A DNA stretch of 64,000 nucleotides from an uncultured Alistipes sp. (GCA_910584485.1 CAJUAV010000001.1:186001-250000), one strand, 5' to 3'; counted from the first letter of the stretch, positions 26,091 through 35,096 are shown. Notes: generated by a model from the sequence alone, not told the origin. Program-made: numbers and translations.

Positions 26091-26403
26091 GCCCCGTTTT
26101 CGGTCCGACATCGCGCCCGCCGCTTCGATCCGAAGCCGTGCCTCCATACCCGCCGCGCCACCGGTCGCATGCCGTTGACAGGCGCGCTTCATCCCAAAAT
26201 CCGTATCCGGCTGTCCGCTCGTGCGGGGCATGTTCTGCCCGAACCTCCACGCCGTCCGATATACCTGCCCGCAGCGTGAAAGCAGCCCCTCCGTGATCCG
26301 TTCGCGCCGACGCAGCCGCGCATCCTGCCGCCGACGCACGGACCGCGCGCCGAATAAAACGGCCCCGTCTGCAAGGGCTCCCACCGCCCGCCGACCACAC
26401 AAA
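26091..26403. other. Intergenic spacer without a recognisable gene
   Basis: About 310 bases of GC-rich sequence between the FAD synthetase-like gene and the htpG terminator. No ORF with family similarity and no copy of the dispersed element was seen. It could be the remnant of a lost 3' domain, but no riboflavin kinase motif is visible. Confidence 0.5.
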
Positions 26404-26440
26404 AACACCCCGAACCTCCTCGCAAGAGATTCGGGGTGTT
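26404..26440. terminator. Bidirectional intrinsic terminator after htpG
   Basis: 11-bp perfect stem AACACCCCGAA/TTCGGGGTGTT around a 15-base loop, between the converging FAD synthetase-like and htpG genes. Confidence 0.82.
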
Positions 26441-26468
26441 GTCGCATCGGGCGCAAACCCGAAAAAAC

Positions 26469-28529
26469 CTATTTCTCGATCAGCGAAATCGAACGCTGGA
26501 TGAAATCGGTCAGGCTCTTGCCCTTCAGCATGCCGTTCGAGAGCAGCGCCAGGTCGATGATCTGCTTCACGAGACGGTTCTCGCCGCCGATCTCCTTCAG
26601 CCGGTTATCGCGCTCGTCGCGCAGTGTCACGATCTTCTTCGAGAGCTCCTCGCGGGTCGCCTTCTCCTCGGCCGTGAGCTCCTCCTCCTTCTTGCCCTTG
26701 ACGACCTCCTCGAAACGGTGCTCCTCGGCGACCGCCGCGTCGATCTTCTTGGTCATCGACTTGAGCTTGTCGCCGTAGGCCTGCTCGACCTGGCCCAAGA
26801 TGTCGATGACGATGGGGTGGTTGCCGTTGACGGCGATCGTGAAGTGATCGGGCATCTGACCGTAGAACTGGCTCATGCCGCCGCCGTTCATCGCTGCCAT
26901 CTCCTTCATGCGGCGCATGAACTCGTTCTGCGTGATGACGACGGGCGCTTCGTCGGCGGCCATCGCCTCGAAGGCAATGTGGTAGTCGATCTTCTCGTCC
27001 TTCGGCATCTGGCTCTCGAAGACGGAGGTCAGCAGCTCCTGCTGCGCCGTGGTGAGGGTCATTTGCAGGGCATCCTCCTTTTGGATGAGCTTCTCGATCA
27101 CGTCGCTGTCGACGCGCACGAAGCGCGTATGCTCGTTCTTCTGCTCGTACCAGTTCACATAGTGGTTGTCGAGCTGGCCGTTCATCTCCAGCACATCGTA
27201 CCCCTTGGCACGGGCGGCCTCGAGAAAGGCGTGCTTGCCCTCGATGTCGTCCGCATAGAGGAAGATCAGATCCTTGTTCTTGTCGGTCTGCGTCTCGCGC
27301 ACCTTCTCGGTGTACTCCTTCGGAGTGTAATAGCTTCCGTCGACGCTCTTCCACAGCATGAAATCGTTCGCCTTCTCGGCAAATTTCTCGTCCGTGAGGA
27401 TGCCGTACTGAATGAAGACCTTCAGGTCGTCCCACTTCTGCTCGTAGTCGGGGCGCATCGTCTTGAAGAGCTCCTGCAAACGGTCGGCCACCTTGCGGGT
27501 GATGTAGCTCGAAATCTTCTTCACGTTCGGATCGCTCTGCAGGTAGCTGCGCGAGACGTTCAGCGGAATATCGGGCGAGTCGATCACGCCGTGCAGCAGC
27601 GTGAGGTACTCGGGCACGATCCCCTCGACCTGGTCCGTGACGTAGACCTGGTTGCTGTAGAGCTGGATGCGGTTCTTCTGAAGCTCGAAGTTGTTGCGGA
27701 TCTTCGGGAAATAGAGAATGCCCGTCAGGTGAAACGGATAGTCGATGTTCAGGTGGATCGAGAACAGGGGCTCCTCGCTCATGGGGTAGAGCTCGCTGTA
27801 GAAATTCTTGTACTGCTCCTCGGTGATTTCGCTCGGCTTGCGCGTCCAGAGGGGCTCGACACTATTGATGACGTTGTCCTTCTCCGTATCGACGTACTTG
27901 CCGTCCTTCCACTCCTTGACCTTGCCGAAGACGATGGGCACGGGGAGGAAGCGGCAGTATTTCTTCAGGAGCTCCTCGACCTTCGACGCCTCGGCGTACT
28001 CCTTCATATCCTCCGAGAGGTGCAGCACGATCGTCGTACCGCGCTCGGCGTCGCCGTCGGTCTCCTCCATCTCGAATTCGGGCGTGCCCGTGCAGCTCCA
28101 GTGCACCTCCTTGGCCCCCTCGCGCCACGAGCGGGTGAAGATCTCGACCCGATCCGAGACCATGAACGACGAATAGAAGCCCAGACCGAAATGACCGATG
28201 ATCGCCTGGTCCTTGTACTTGGCCATGAACTCCTCGGCCCCCGAGAAGGCGATCTGGTTGATGTAGCGATCGACCTCCTCGGCCGTCATGCCGACGCCGT
28301 GGTCCTTCACCCGAAGGATGCGTTTGTCGGTGTCGACCGAAACTTCGATCTTCAGGTCGCCCAGCTCGCCCGTCATTTCGCCTTTGGCCGAAAGGGTCTT
28401 GAGCTTCTGCGTCGCATCGACCGCATTCGAAATCAGCTCGCGCAGGAAAATTTCGTGGTCCGAATAGAGGAATTTCTTGATGACGGGGAAAATGTTCTCG
28501 GTCGTCACGCCGATTTTGCCGTTTTTCAT
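26469..28529 (-). CDS. htpG: Molecular chaperone HtpG (bacterial Hsp90)
   Basis: 686 aa from MKNGKIGVTTENIFPVIKKF. The N-terminal GHKL ATPase shows FLRELISNAVDA (about 30-41, with the catalytic Glu and Mg-binding Asn), VKDHGVGM (ATP-lid glycines), FGLGFYSSFMVSD and RGTTIVLHL. Middle and C-terminal dimer domains follow with no break. ATP-driven cytoplasmic chaperone for protein folding and stress. The in-frame ATG at 28565 was rejected because it adds a non-conserved leader. The upstream region has no TAnnTTTG box but carries an inverted repeat (28600-28614), described separately. Confidence 0.97.
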   Translation of the reverse strand: MKNGKIGVTTENIFPVIKKFLYSDHEIFLRELISNAVDATQKLKTLSAKGEMTGELGDLKIEVSVDTDKRILRVKDHGVGMTAEEVDRYINQIAFSGAEEFMAKYKDQAIIGHFGLGFYSSFMVSDRVEIFTRSWREGAKEVHWSCTGTPEFEMEETDGDAERGTTIVLHLSEDMKEYAEASKVEELLKKYCRFLPVPIVFGKVKEWKDGKYVDTEKDNVINSVEPLWTRKPSEITEEQYKNFYSELYPMSEEPLFSIHLNIDYPFHLTGILYFPKIRNNFELQKNRIQLYSNQVYVTDQVEGIVPEYLTLLHGVIDSPDIPLNVSRSYLQSDPNVKKISSYITRKVADRLQELFKTMRPDYEQKWDDLKVFIQYGILTDEKFAEKANDFMLWKSVDGSYYTPKEYTEKVRETQTDKNKDLIFLYADDIEGKHAFLEAARAKGYDVLEMNGQLDNHYVNWYEQKNEHTRFVRVDSDVIEKLIQKEDALQMTLTTAQQELLTSVFESQMPKDEKIDYHIAFEAMAADEAPVVITQNEFMRRMKEMAAMNGGGMSQFYGQMPDHFTIAVNGNHPIVIDILGQVEQAYGDKLKSMTKKIDAAVAEEHRFEEVVKGKKEEELTAEEKATREELSKKIVTLRDERDNRLKEIGGENRLVKQIIDLALLSNGMLKGKSLTDFIQRSISLIEK

Positions 28530-28599
28530 CGTGGTATGTTTTTTTGTGTTATTTTCGGTTCGCACCTTATTCGATCAAACGGTGTGCCAGCCGCATTTT

Positions 28600-28614
28600 C
28601 TGCCATTCTGTCAG
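28600..28614 (-). promoter_or_regulatory. Inverted repeat upstream of htpG, candidate heat-shock operator
   Basis: Minus-strand CTGACAGAATGGCAG is a near-perfect palindrome of form CTGnCA-nnn-TGnCAG, 71 bases before the htpG ATG. A TGGCAC-n5-TTGAT sequence (28574-28589) downstream loosely resembles a sigma-54 site but lacks the -12 GC. Role is inferred. Confidence 0.45.
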
Positions 28615-28626
28615 TCGCAGCCTGAC

Positions 28627-28657
28627 AAAAAAAGGACCGACTCTTGAGTCGGTCCTT
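28627..28657 (-). terminator. Intrinsic terminator after the aldose epimerase gene
   Basis: 12-bp self-complementary stem AAGGACCGACTC/GAGTCGGTCCTT with a tight loop, followed on the minus strand by seven T. Confidence 0.92.
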
Positions 28658-28680
28658 CGGTTGCGCTGCATGCCGCCCGC

Positions 28681-29673
28681 CTATTTGGCGTAGAGGCGGA
28701 AGGTCATGCGCCAGCTCTCGCCCGGGGCGATCGAACGGAAACCCGCCGCCGCAGGGTCGGCCGCATTGGGAGCGTTCGTCGTCCACGACTGGGGCTCGGG
28801 GCAGCAGTAGTTCACCTTGCCGCCGTTGTTCCAGATCGTCCAGTAGGTGGTCTGCTCGTCGACCTCGTAGAAGGTGCGCACGCCCGTGCGACGGTTCTCG
28901 ACCAGCGCGCCGCGGTAGGGTGCCCCGTCGACCTCGATTTCGCGCAGCGTGAAGCCCGCCTCGATCGGGTCGCAGTCGGTCACCTGCAAGCCCCCTTCGC
29001 GCAGGCGCGCGAACTGCTCCGTCAGGGGCAGCGTGCGGCCCGTCGGGAGGTTGCGGCCGTTCAGTTCGACCTGTTCGCCCACGGCGACGCGCATCGCGTA
29101 GTCCGACGCCTCGCCCCCCGCGAAGGGGATGAGCATCGGCGTGTGGAAGCCGACGCCCACGGGCATCGCCTCGCTGCTGCGGTTGGCGAACATCACCTCC
29201 TGGTGCAGCCCTTCGGCCGTCAGGCGATAGGTGATCTTGCACTTGAAGGCGTGCGGGAAATCGCGGTAGATCGCGTCGTTGGCCGCATTCGAGTAGTAGC
29301 GGCACTCGACGAGCACCTCCTCGTCGGTTTCGATCGCCTTCGAGACGACGAACGGCTCGCCCTTGAGGATGCCGTGGTGGTAGTTGTGCTCCTTCTCGAT
29401 CGTGATCGGATATTGGTAAGTGCGGCCTTCGAAGGTGTAGCGTCCGTCCTCGATGCGGTTGGGCGGGAAGAGGAGCGGCAGGCCGAAGATCTGCGGACGG
29501 CTCTTGAAGGTTTCGATTTCGTCCGCGGCGGGAGTGCGCAGGATCTCAACGCCCAACCGCGTGTTCGCCAGCCGCACGAGGTTGGCGCCCACCGAGGGGA
29601 TGAGCAGGGCCGTGTAGTCGCCCTTCGCCAGTTCGACGGCCCGCAGGCCGTTCCAGTCGATGTTGCGGATCAT
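28681..29673 (-). CDS. Aldose 1-epimerase family protein
   Basis: 330 aa, galactose-mutarotase beta-sandwich fold. SVGANLVRLAN (about 27-37), LPLLFPPNRIEDGRYTFEG (about 64-82), NYHHGILKGEPF (about 96-107, with the substrate His) and GVGFHTPML (about 178-186, second His) match. It has no signal peptide, so it is cytoplasmic and would interconvert alpha and beta sugar anomers. Its ATG lies 3 bases after the stop of trxA, the end of the dnaE-trxA operon, a grouping without clear functional logic. Confidence 0.9.
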   Translation of the reverse strand: MIRNIDWNGLRAVELAKGDYTALLIPSVGANLVRLANTRLGVEILRTPAADEIETFKSRPQIFGLPLLFPPNRIEDGRYTFEGRTYQYPITIEKEHNYHHGILKGEPFVVSKAIETDEEVLVECRYYSNAANDAIYRDFPHAFKCKITYRLTAEGLHQEVMFANRSSEAMPVGVGFHTPMLIPFAGGEASDYAMRVAVGEQVELNGRNLPTGRTLPLTEQFARLREGGLQVTDCDPIEAGFTLREIEVDGAPYRGALVENRRTGVRTFYEVDEQTTYWTIWNNGGKVNYCCPEPQSWTTNAPNAADPAAAGFRSIAPGESWRMTFRLYAK

Positions 29674-29676
29674 GGC

Positions 29677-29991
29677 CTACAGCAGCTTGTCGATTTTCTC
29701 CTGCAGCGCAGCCTTCGAGCAGGTGCCCACCTGACGGTCCACCACCTCGCCGTTCTTGACGAAGACGATCGTCGGGATGTTGCGCACGCCGTACTTGATC
29801 GTGATTTCGTCGTTCTCGCCGACGTCGCACTTACCGATGTTCGCCCGACCGGCGTACTCGGCGGCCAGTTCCTCGACGATCGGGGTCATCTGACGGCAGG
29901 GGCCGCACCATTCGGCCCAAAAATCGATAACGAGCGGCTTGTCCGAAGCGACGAGCTCCGCATAGTTGTTCTGATCGATAACCAATGCCAT
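29677..29991 (-). CDS. trxA: Thioredoxin
   Basis: 104 aa with the canonical active site FWAEWCGPCRQ (Cys pair about 29 and 32) and the cis-Pro loop NIPTIVFVKNGE. No signal peptide, so a cytoplasmic disulfide reductase partnered with thioredoxin reductase, which is not in the window. Translation starts MALVIDQNNYAELV. The gene follows dnaE by 29 bases and precedes the epimerase by 3. Confidence 0.95.
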   Translation of the reverse strand: MALVIDQNNYAELVASDKPLVIDFWAEWCGPCRQMTPIVEELAAEYAGRANIGKCDVGENDEITIKYGVRNIPTIVFVKNGEVVDRQVGTCSKAALQEKIDKLL

Positions 29992-30020
29992 AGCAATCTG
30001 TGTTTTAAGTTTTTAAATGT

Positions 30021-33000
30021 TTATGATGAAATCGAGTATTTCAGTTCGTTGCGCTCCAGGAAATCGACCATCGACTGCGACACCTCGATGCGGTAGCGCT
30101 TCGAGAAGAGGCGCAGCGCGACGTTCGTTTCGGGGTCGAAGAGGTGGATGCGCAGCAGCGTGTCGCCCTTCGAGGCCTTGACCTCGGCCGCCAGTTCGCG
30201 GATGAGCGTGTCGGTCAGCTCGCCCACGGGTAGCTGCACGTGCAGCTCGCGGATCATCGTCTCGCGCACCTCCTGCAGCTGCATCATCGACAGCACCTTG
30301 AACTCCAGCTGCGACGTATCGCCGTAGGGCCTCGGCTGCACCTTGCCGCGGATCATGAGGTAGTAGTTCTCGAAGAGGTACTTGCGGAAATTCTCGTAAT
30401 CCTTGCCGAAGAGGGCGAACTCGTGCGAGCCGTTGTAGTCTTCGAGGCGGAATTTGCCGAAATTCTTCCCCGTGCGGGTCGTCAGGTGCTGCACGCCGAC
30501 CACGAGGCCCGCCACGGCGATCTCCTGGCCGCGCAGCGGTTCGAGCTCTTCGAGCTCCGTGAGCTGCGTGCTGCACAGGTTGTCGATGATGAGCTTGTAC
30601 TCGTCCAAAGGATGTGCCGTAAGATAGAGGCCCATCATTTCGCGCTCCTTGTGGAGCGTTTCGAGCTGCGACCACTCCATCGCCACGGGGAGCGTCGGAC
30701 GCTGGATGTCGACGTGTCCGCCGCCGCCGAAGAGGCTCTGCTGGGCGTTGTTCTGCTCGGCCTGGAAGCGCTGGCCGTAGCGCATCAGCGCCTCGATGAA
30801 GGTCGAGCCCGAGGGATCGCGCTGGTCGGGGGCGAAGAACTTGCTGCGGTGGAAATCGGCGATCGAGGCGAAGGCCCCCGCGTAGGCGAGGTTCTCGATG
30901 CACTTGCGGTTGACGACCGAATAATTGACGCGCTCGAAGAAATCGTAGATATCCTTGTAGTTGCCGTTGCGCTCGCGCTCGGCGATGATGCTCTCGGTCG
31001 CCGCTTCGCCCATTCCCTTGATGGCGGCCATGCCGAAGCGGATGTCGCCCGCGCGGTTGGCCGAGAAGGTCTTCATCGACTCGTTGACGTCCGACCCGAG
31101 CACGTTGATTCCCATGCGCTTGCACTCGTTCATGTAGATCGTCAGCTGCGAGACGTTCGTCAGGTTTCGGCTCAACACGGCCGCCATGAACTCCGACGGA
31201 TAGTTGGCCTTGAGGTAGGCGGTCTGGAAGGCCACCCACGAGTAGCAGGTGGCGTGCGACTTGTTGAAGGCGTAGGAGGCGAATTTCTCCCACTCGCCCC
31301 AGATCTTTTCGAGAACCTCGGGATCGTGTCCGTTCTTCTTGCCGCCCGCGATGAATTTGGGCTTGAGGGCGTCCAGCTTGTCTTTGAGCTTCTTACCCAT
31401 CGCCTTGCGCAGCGTATCCGACTCGCCGCGCGTGAAATCGGCCAGCAGACGCGACAGCAGCATGACCTGCTCCTGGTAGACGGTGATGCCGTAGGTGTCC
31501 TTCAGGTAGCGCTCCATGACGGGGATGTCGTAGACGATCGGGCTGCGGCCGTGCTTGCGGGCGATGAAGTCGGGGATGTTGTCCATCGGGCCCGGGCGGT
31601 AGAGGGCGTTCATCGCGATCAGGTCCTCGAAGGTCGAGGGTTGCAGCTCGCGCAGGTATTTCTGCATGCCCGGGGACTCGAACTGGAACGTTCCGACGGT
31701 GCGTCCCTCGCAGTAGAGGCGGTAGGTGGGCTTGTCGTCGATGATCGAGAAGTCGTCGATGTCGACCTCGATGCCCTTCGTCTGGCGGATGTTCTCGACG
31801 GCGTCCTTGAGGATCGAGAGGGTCTTCAGTCCGAGAAAGTCCATCTTGATGAGGCCCGTATCCTCGATCACCGAACCTTCGTACTGCGTCACGAGCATCT
31901 TTTCGCCCGTCTCCTTGTCGTCGGCCGTCGAGACGGGCACCCAGTCGGTGATGTCGTCGCGGCAGATGATCGTGCCGCAGGCGTGCACGCCCGTGTTGCG
32001 GACGTTGCCTTCGAGCATCTTGGCGTAGCGGATCGTGTCGTGCAGCGTCTGGTCGGTCGACTCTTCGGCCGCCTTCAGGTCGGGCACGAGCGATATGGCC
32101 TGCGCGAGGTCCTTGACGCGCTTGCCCTCGGGGGTCTTCTCGGGAACCAGCTTGCAGAGGCGGTCCGACTCGGAGAGGGGGAGCTTCTGCACGCGGGCGA
32201 CGTCCTTGATGGCCAGCTTGGTGGCCATCGTACCGTAGGTGATGATGTGGGCCACCTTCTCCTTGCCGTATTTCTGCGTCACCCAGTTCAGGACGCGGCC
32301 GCGGCCGTCGTCGTCGAAATCGACGTCGATATCGGGCAGCGAAATACGGTCGGGGTTCAGGAAGCGCTCGAACAGCAGGTCGTAGGCGATCGGGTCGATC
32401 TGCGTGATGCCGAGGCAGTAGGCGACGGCCGAGCCCGCCGCCGAACCGCGGCCCGGGCCCACCGAAACGTCGAGCTCCTCGCGCGCGGCGCGGATGAAAT
32501 CCTGCACGATGAGGAAGTAGCCCGGGAAACCCATCGTCTTCATGATGTGCAGCTCGAACCGCAGGCGCTCCGTGACCTCCTCCGAGAGGTGCTCGCCGTA
32601 GCGTTTACGGGCGCCGATCATCGTCAGCTCGGCCAGGTAGTCGGCCTCGAACTTGATGCGGTAGAGCTTGTCGTAGCCGCCCAGCTTCTCGATCTTCTTC
32701 TTCGCGTCGGCCTCGCTCATGACGACGTTGCCGTTCTCGTCGCGCGTGAACTCGTCGAAGAGGTCCTGCTCCGTGAGGCGGGCGCGGTACTCCGCCTCGG
32801 TGCCGAACTCCTTCGGGATCTCGAACTCGGGCATGATCGGCGCGTGGTCGATCGTATAGGTCTCCACGCGGTCGCAGATCGCCGCCGTCTCGGCCAGCGC
32901 CTCGGGATCGGTCTCGCCGAAAATCGCCTCCATCTCGGCCGTCGTCTTCATCCACTCCTGCTTCGAGTAGAGCATGCGCTTCGGGTCGTCGAGGTCCTTG

Positions 33001-33851
33001 CCCGTCGAGAGGCAGATCAGGCGGTCGTGCGCCTCGGCGTTGTCCTCGTCGACGAAATGCACGTCGTTCGTGCAGACCGTTTTGATGCCGTATTTTTTCG
33101 CGAACTCGCGCAGGCGGCGGTTCACCTCCAGCTGCAGGGGGTAGGCTTCGTGGTTGGCGCGCTCGACGGTCGCCTTGTGGAGCTGGAGTTCGAGGTAGTA
33201 ATCCTCGCCGAAGAGGTCGCGGTACCAGCGGATCGCCTCCTCGGCCTTGTCGAGCTCGCCCTGCGTGATGGCGCGCGGCACCTCGCCGCCGAGGCAGGCC
33301 GAGCAGCAGATGAGCCCCTCGCGGTGCTTCTCGATCTCGGCGCGGTCCGTACGCGGGCGCATGTAGAAACCCTCGGTCCACGCCTTCGAGACGATCTTGA
33401 CGAGGTTCTTGTAGCCGCGTTCGTTCTTCGCCAGCAGGATGAGGTGATAACCGCCCTGGTCCTCGCGATGCGTCTTGTCCTTGTCCTGCAAGCGGCGGCG
33501 GGCGACGTAGACCTCGCAACCGATGATCGGCTTGAAGGCCGCCTTGCGACGCGCCTCGGCCGCCTTCTGCTCCTCGGCGGCGATTTCGGCCGCGGGGTCC
33601 TCGGCGGCGATCGAGCCGTCGCGCAGCCCCGCGATGCGGGCCTCAGCTTCGGCCGCCGCCCCCTTGTACTTGCCCGTGACCTTCTTGACGTAGTTGAAGA
33701 ACTCCTTCACGCCGAACATGTTGCCGTGGTCCGTGATCGCAATGCCGGGCTGACGGTCGGCGATCGCCTTGTCGACCAGCCGCTGAATGGAGGCCTGGCC
33801 GTCGAGGATCGAGTATTGCGTATGGACGTGCAGATGGACGAATCGGGACAT
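30021..33851 (-). CDS. dnaE: DNA polymerase III subunit alpha
   Basis: 1276 aa replicative polymerase. N-terminal PHP domain (FVHLHVHTQYSILDGQ; AITDHGNMFG), then the polymerase with GPGRGSAAGSAVAYCLGI and the catalytic PDIDVDFDDDGRGRV, tandem HhH region (FASYAFNKSHATCYSWVAFQ) and a C-terminal OB fold (IAVAGLVVGVQHLTTRTGKN). An Ala/Glu-rich insertion at about 62-104 in the PHP domain (e.g. DPAAEIAAEEQKAAEARRKA) lengthens the protein compared with Bacteroides relatives as I recall them. It leads an operon with trxA and the epimerase. Confidence 0.97.
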   Translation of the reverse strand: MSRFVHLHVHTQYSILDGQASIQRLVDKAIADRQPGIAITDHGNMFGVKEFFNYVKKVTGKYKGAAAEAEARIAGLRDGSIAAEDPAAEIAAEEQKAAEARRKAAFKPIIGCEVYVARRRLQDKDKTHREDQGGYHLILLAKNERGYKNLVKIVSKAWTEGFYMRPRTDRAEIEKHREGLICCSACLGGEVPRAITQGELDKAEEAIRWYRDLFGEDYYLELQLHKATVERANHEAYPLQLEVNRRLREFAKKYGIKTVCTNDVHFVDEDNAEAHDRLICLSTGKDLDDPKRMLYSKQEWMKTTAEMEAIFGETDPEALAETAAICDRVETYTIDHAPIMPEFEIPKEFGTEAEYRARLTEQDLFDEFTRDENGNVVMSEADAKKKIEKLGGYDKLYRIKFEADYLAELTMIGARKRYGEHLSEEVTERLRFELHIMKTMGFPGYFLIVQDFIRAAREELDVSVGPGRGSAAGSAVAYCLGITQIDPIAYDLLFERFLNPDRISLPDIDVDFDDDGRGRVLNWVTQKYGKEKVAHIITYGTMATKLAIKDVARVQKLPLSESDRLCKLVPEKTPEGKRVKDLAQAISLVPDLKAAEESTDQTLHDTIRYAKMLEGNVRNTGVHACGTIICRDDITDWVPVSTADDKETGEKMLVTQYEGSVIEDTGLIKMDFLGLKTLSILKDAVENIRQTKGIEVDIDDFSIIDDKPTYRLYCEGRTVGTFQFESPGMQKYLRELQPSTFEDLIAMNALYRPGPMDNIPDFIARKHGRSPIVYDIPVMERYLKDTYGITVYQEQVMLLSRLLADFTRGESDTLRKAMGKKLKDKLDALKPKFIAGGKKNGHDPEVLEKIWGEWEKFASYAFNKSHATCYSWVAFQTAYLKANYPSEFMAAVLSRNLTNVSQLTIYMNECKRMGINVLGSDVNESMKTFSANRAGDIRFGMAAIKGMGEAATESIIAERERNGNYKDIYDFFERVNYSVVNRKCIENLAYAGAFASIADFHRSKFFAPDQRDPSGSTFIEALMRYGQRFQAEQNNAQQSLFGGGGHVDIQRPTLPVAMEWSQLETLHKEREMMGLYLTAHPLDEYKLIIDNLCSTQLTELEELEPLRGQEIAVAGLVVGVQHLTTRTGKNFGKFRLEDYNGSHEFALFGKDYENFRKYLFENYYLMIRGKVQPRPYGDTSQLEFKVLSMMQLQEVRETMIRELHVQLPVGELTDTLIRELAAEVKASKGDTLLRIHLFDPETNVALRLFSKRYRIEVSQSMVDFLERNELKYSISS

Positions 33852-33879
33852 AGCGTGTTGGGTGGTTGTTACGGAAAGT

Positions 33880-33887
33880 CAAAGGTA
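33880..33887 (-). promoter_or_regulatory. -7 box for dnaE
   Basis: Minus-strand TACCTTTG, 28 bases upstream of the dnaE ATG; the region is a divergent promoter area shared with the DUF2007 gene. Confidence 0.68.
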
Positions 33888-33944
33888 CGGATATTTCCGC
33901 AATATTTCCGTGGCAGGCGGTTTGTATTTATCAACAAAATTGCG

Positions 33945-33952
33945 TACATTTA
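33945..33952 (+). promoter_or_regulatory. Probable promoter for the DUF2007 gene
   Basis: TACATTTA (one base off TAnnTTTG) with TTTG at 33921-33924, 20 bases upstream. The ATG is 41 bases downstream. Confidence 0.55.
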
Positions 33953-33993
33953 CCGAAACGGACGCCCGCGGCGTTCACGAAACAAAACCAGCC

Positions 33994-34203
33994 ATGCAGC
34001 ACGAAACATTTACCGTAGTGGCCGAATACGGCAGTCTGGCCGAGGCCGAAATCGCGAAGAGCATCCTGCTGAACGCAGGCATCCGCGCCGAGATCCGCAA
34101 CGAATACATGACCTCGCTCTCCTCCGTAGCGATGCCCGCGCAGGTGGTCGTCCGCGAGGAGGACGCCTTCGAGGCGCGCGAAGCGCTGCAACGGATGCGG
34201 TAG
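33994..34203 (+). CDS. DUF2007 putative signal-transducing protein
   Basis: 69 aa. FTVVAEYGSLAEAEIAKSIL and the following LLNAGIRAEIRNEYM...VVREEDAFEAREAL are the DUF2007 pattern (a ferredoxin-like half-fold that looks like a small P-II-like sensor; the function is unknown). The ATG at 33994 follows a promoter and gives the family length; the longer upstream frame overlaps the dnaE promoter. It stands alone between dnaE and aroE. Confidence 0.82.
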   Translation: MQHETFTVVAEYGSLAEAEIAKSILLNAGIRAEIRNEYMTSLSSVAMPAQVVVREEDAFEAREALQRMR

Positions 34204-34235
34204 GGTATTCGCCGCGGCACGGCCGCGCGCAAACG

Positions 34236-34268
34236 AACGGGAGGCTCCTTTTCGAGGAGCCTCCCGTT
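34236..34268. terminator. Bidirectional terminator (DUF2007 / aroE)
   Basis: Perfect 14-bp stem AACGGGAGGCTCCT/AGGAGCCTCCCGTT with a 5-base loop between converging genes; few T residues follow. Confidence 0.85.
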
Positions 34269-34271
34269 GCG

Positions 34272-35009
34272 TCATTCGTTCCAGATCTTCCACCCTGCGG
34301 CGGCCTGTCCGAGGAACATCCGCTCGCCGTTCAGTACCCGCGCGCCGCGTTGCAGGCCGTAGGCCAGAAACTGCGTCACGGGCGGGTTGTAGACCAGATC
34401 GAGCAGCCGATGGTCGGGGGTGACGTAGGCGTAGGGGATGCGGGGCGCCGCCTCGACATCGGGATAAGTGCCGACGGGCGTCGCATTGATAATGAGCTTG
34501 CTCTCTGCCACTGCCTCGACGGGCAAATTATCATAGGTGTAGTTGCCCTTCGCCGCATCGCGCGATACCAGATCGAAGGCGATGCCCCGTTCGGCGAGCG
34601 CATACTGCACCGCCTGCGAGGCGCCGCCCGTGCCCAGGACAAGGGCATGTTCGGGCTCCGAGCCCTCCAGCAGCTCGTCGAGGGCCAGCCGCAGCCCGAC
34701 GATGTCCGTGTTATGGCCCGTCAGGCGGCCGTCGGACGAACGGCGCACGCAGTTCACGGCGCCGATCTTCGCCGCATCGTCCGACAGGGCGTCGAGGTAG
34801 CGCATCACTTCGCGCTTGTAGGGAATCGTGACGTTGAAGCCCTCCAGCTCGGGCACGCGCGCCAGCAGCTCGGGCAGCGCCTCGATCGAGGGGAGTTCGT
34901 AGAGTTCGAAGGCGCAGTCGGTCAACCCTTCGCGTTCGAATTTGGCGGAAAAATGTTTGGCCGAAGCCGAGTGGCCGAGCGGGCGGCCGATGAGTCCGAA
35001 ACGTCGCAT
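34272..35009 (-). CDS. aroE: Shikimate dehydrogenase
   Basis: 245 aa, NADPH-dependent step four of the shikimate pathway to aromatic amino acids. FGLIGRPLGHSASAKHF (about 4-20) binds shikimate, FNVTIPYKREVM carries the catalytic Lys (about 66), NTDIVGL the catalytic Asp, and LVLGTGGASQAV the NADP loop. The C-terminal NGERMFLGQAAAGWKIW is conserved. Slightly shorter than E. coli AroE (272 aa), as common in Bacteroidota. It is the last gene of the hisS-ctp-dedA-aroE run, separated from dedA by 124 bases that contain a degenerate repeat copy. Confidence 0.94.
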   Translation of the reverse strand: MRRFGLIGRPLGHSASAKHFSAKFEREGLTDCAFELYELPSIEALPELLARVPELEGFNVTIPYKREVMRYLDALSDDAAKIGAVNCVRRSSDGRLTGHNTDIVGLRLALDELLEGSEPEHALVLGTGGASQAVQYALAERGIAFDLVSRDAAKGNYTYDNLPVEAVAESKLIINATPVGTYPDVEAAPRIPYAYVTPDHRLLDLVYNPPVTQFLAYGLQRGARVLNGERMFLGQAAAGWKIWNE

Positions 35010-35052
35010 GATGCGTAGCAGTTATAAGGTGATTCGAAAGAGCAGGGGAGGG

Positions 35053-35096
35053 AGCAGTTGAGCGAAGGCGGCATTCGAACCTGCGGGCTGCCGCCC
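35053..35096 (-). repeat. Dispersed palindromic element, copy 12 (shortened, degenerate)
   Basis: Shares GAGCGAAGGCGGCA and CTGCGGGCTGCCG with copy 11 but lacks most of the middle. It still folds, with AAGGCGGCA facing TGCCGCCCTT around a 15-base loop. It lies 3' of the dedA-type gene, in the same sense. Confidence 0.5.

Noticed and set aside
30240..35018. Open frame of almost 1600 codons on the plus strand opposite dnaE and aroE
   Set aside because: It mirrors the codon bias of dnaE (high-GC third positions leave the antisense frame open), has no recognisable domain, and crosses the DUF2007 promoter and the aroE stop.
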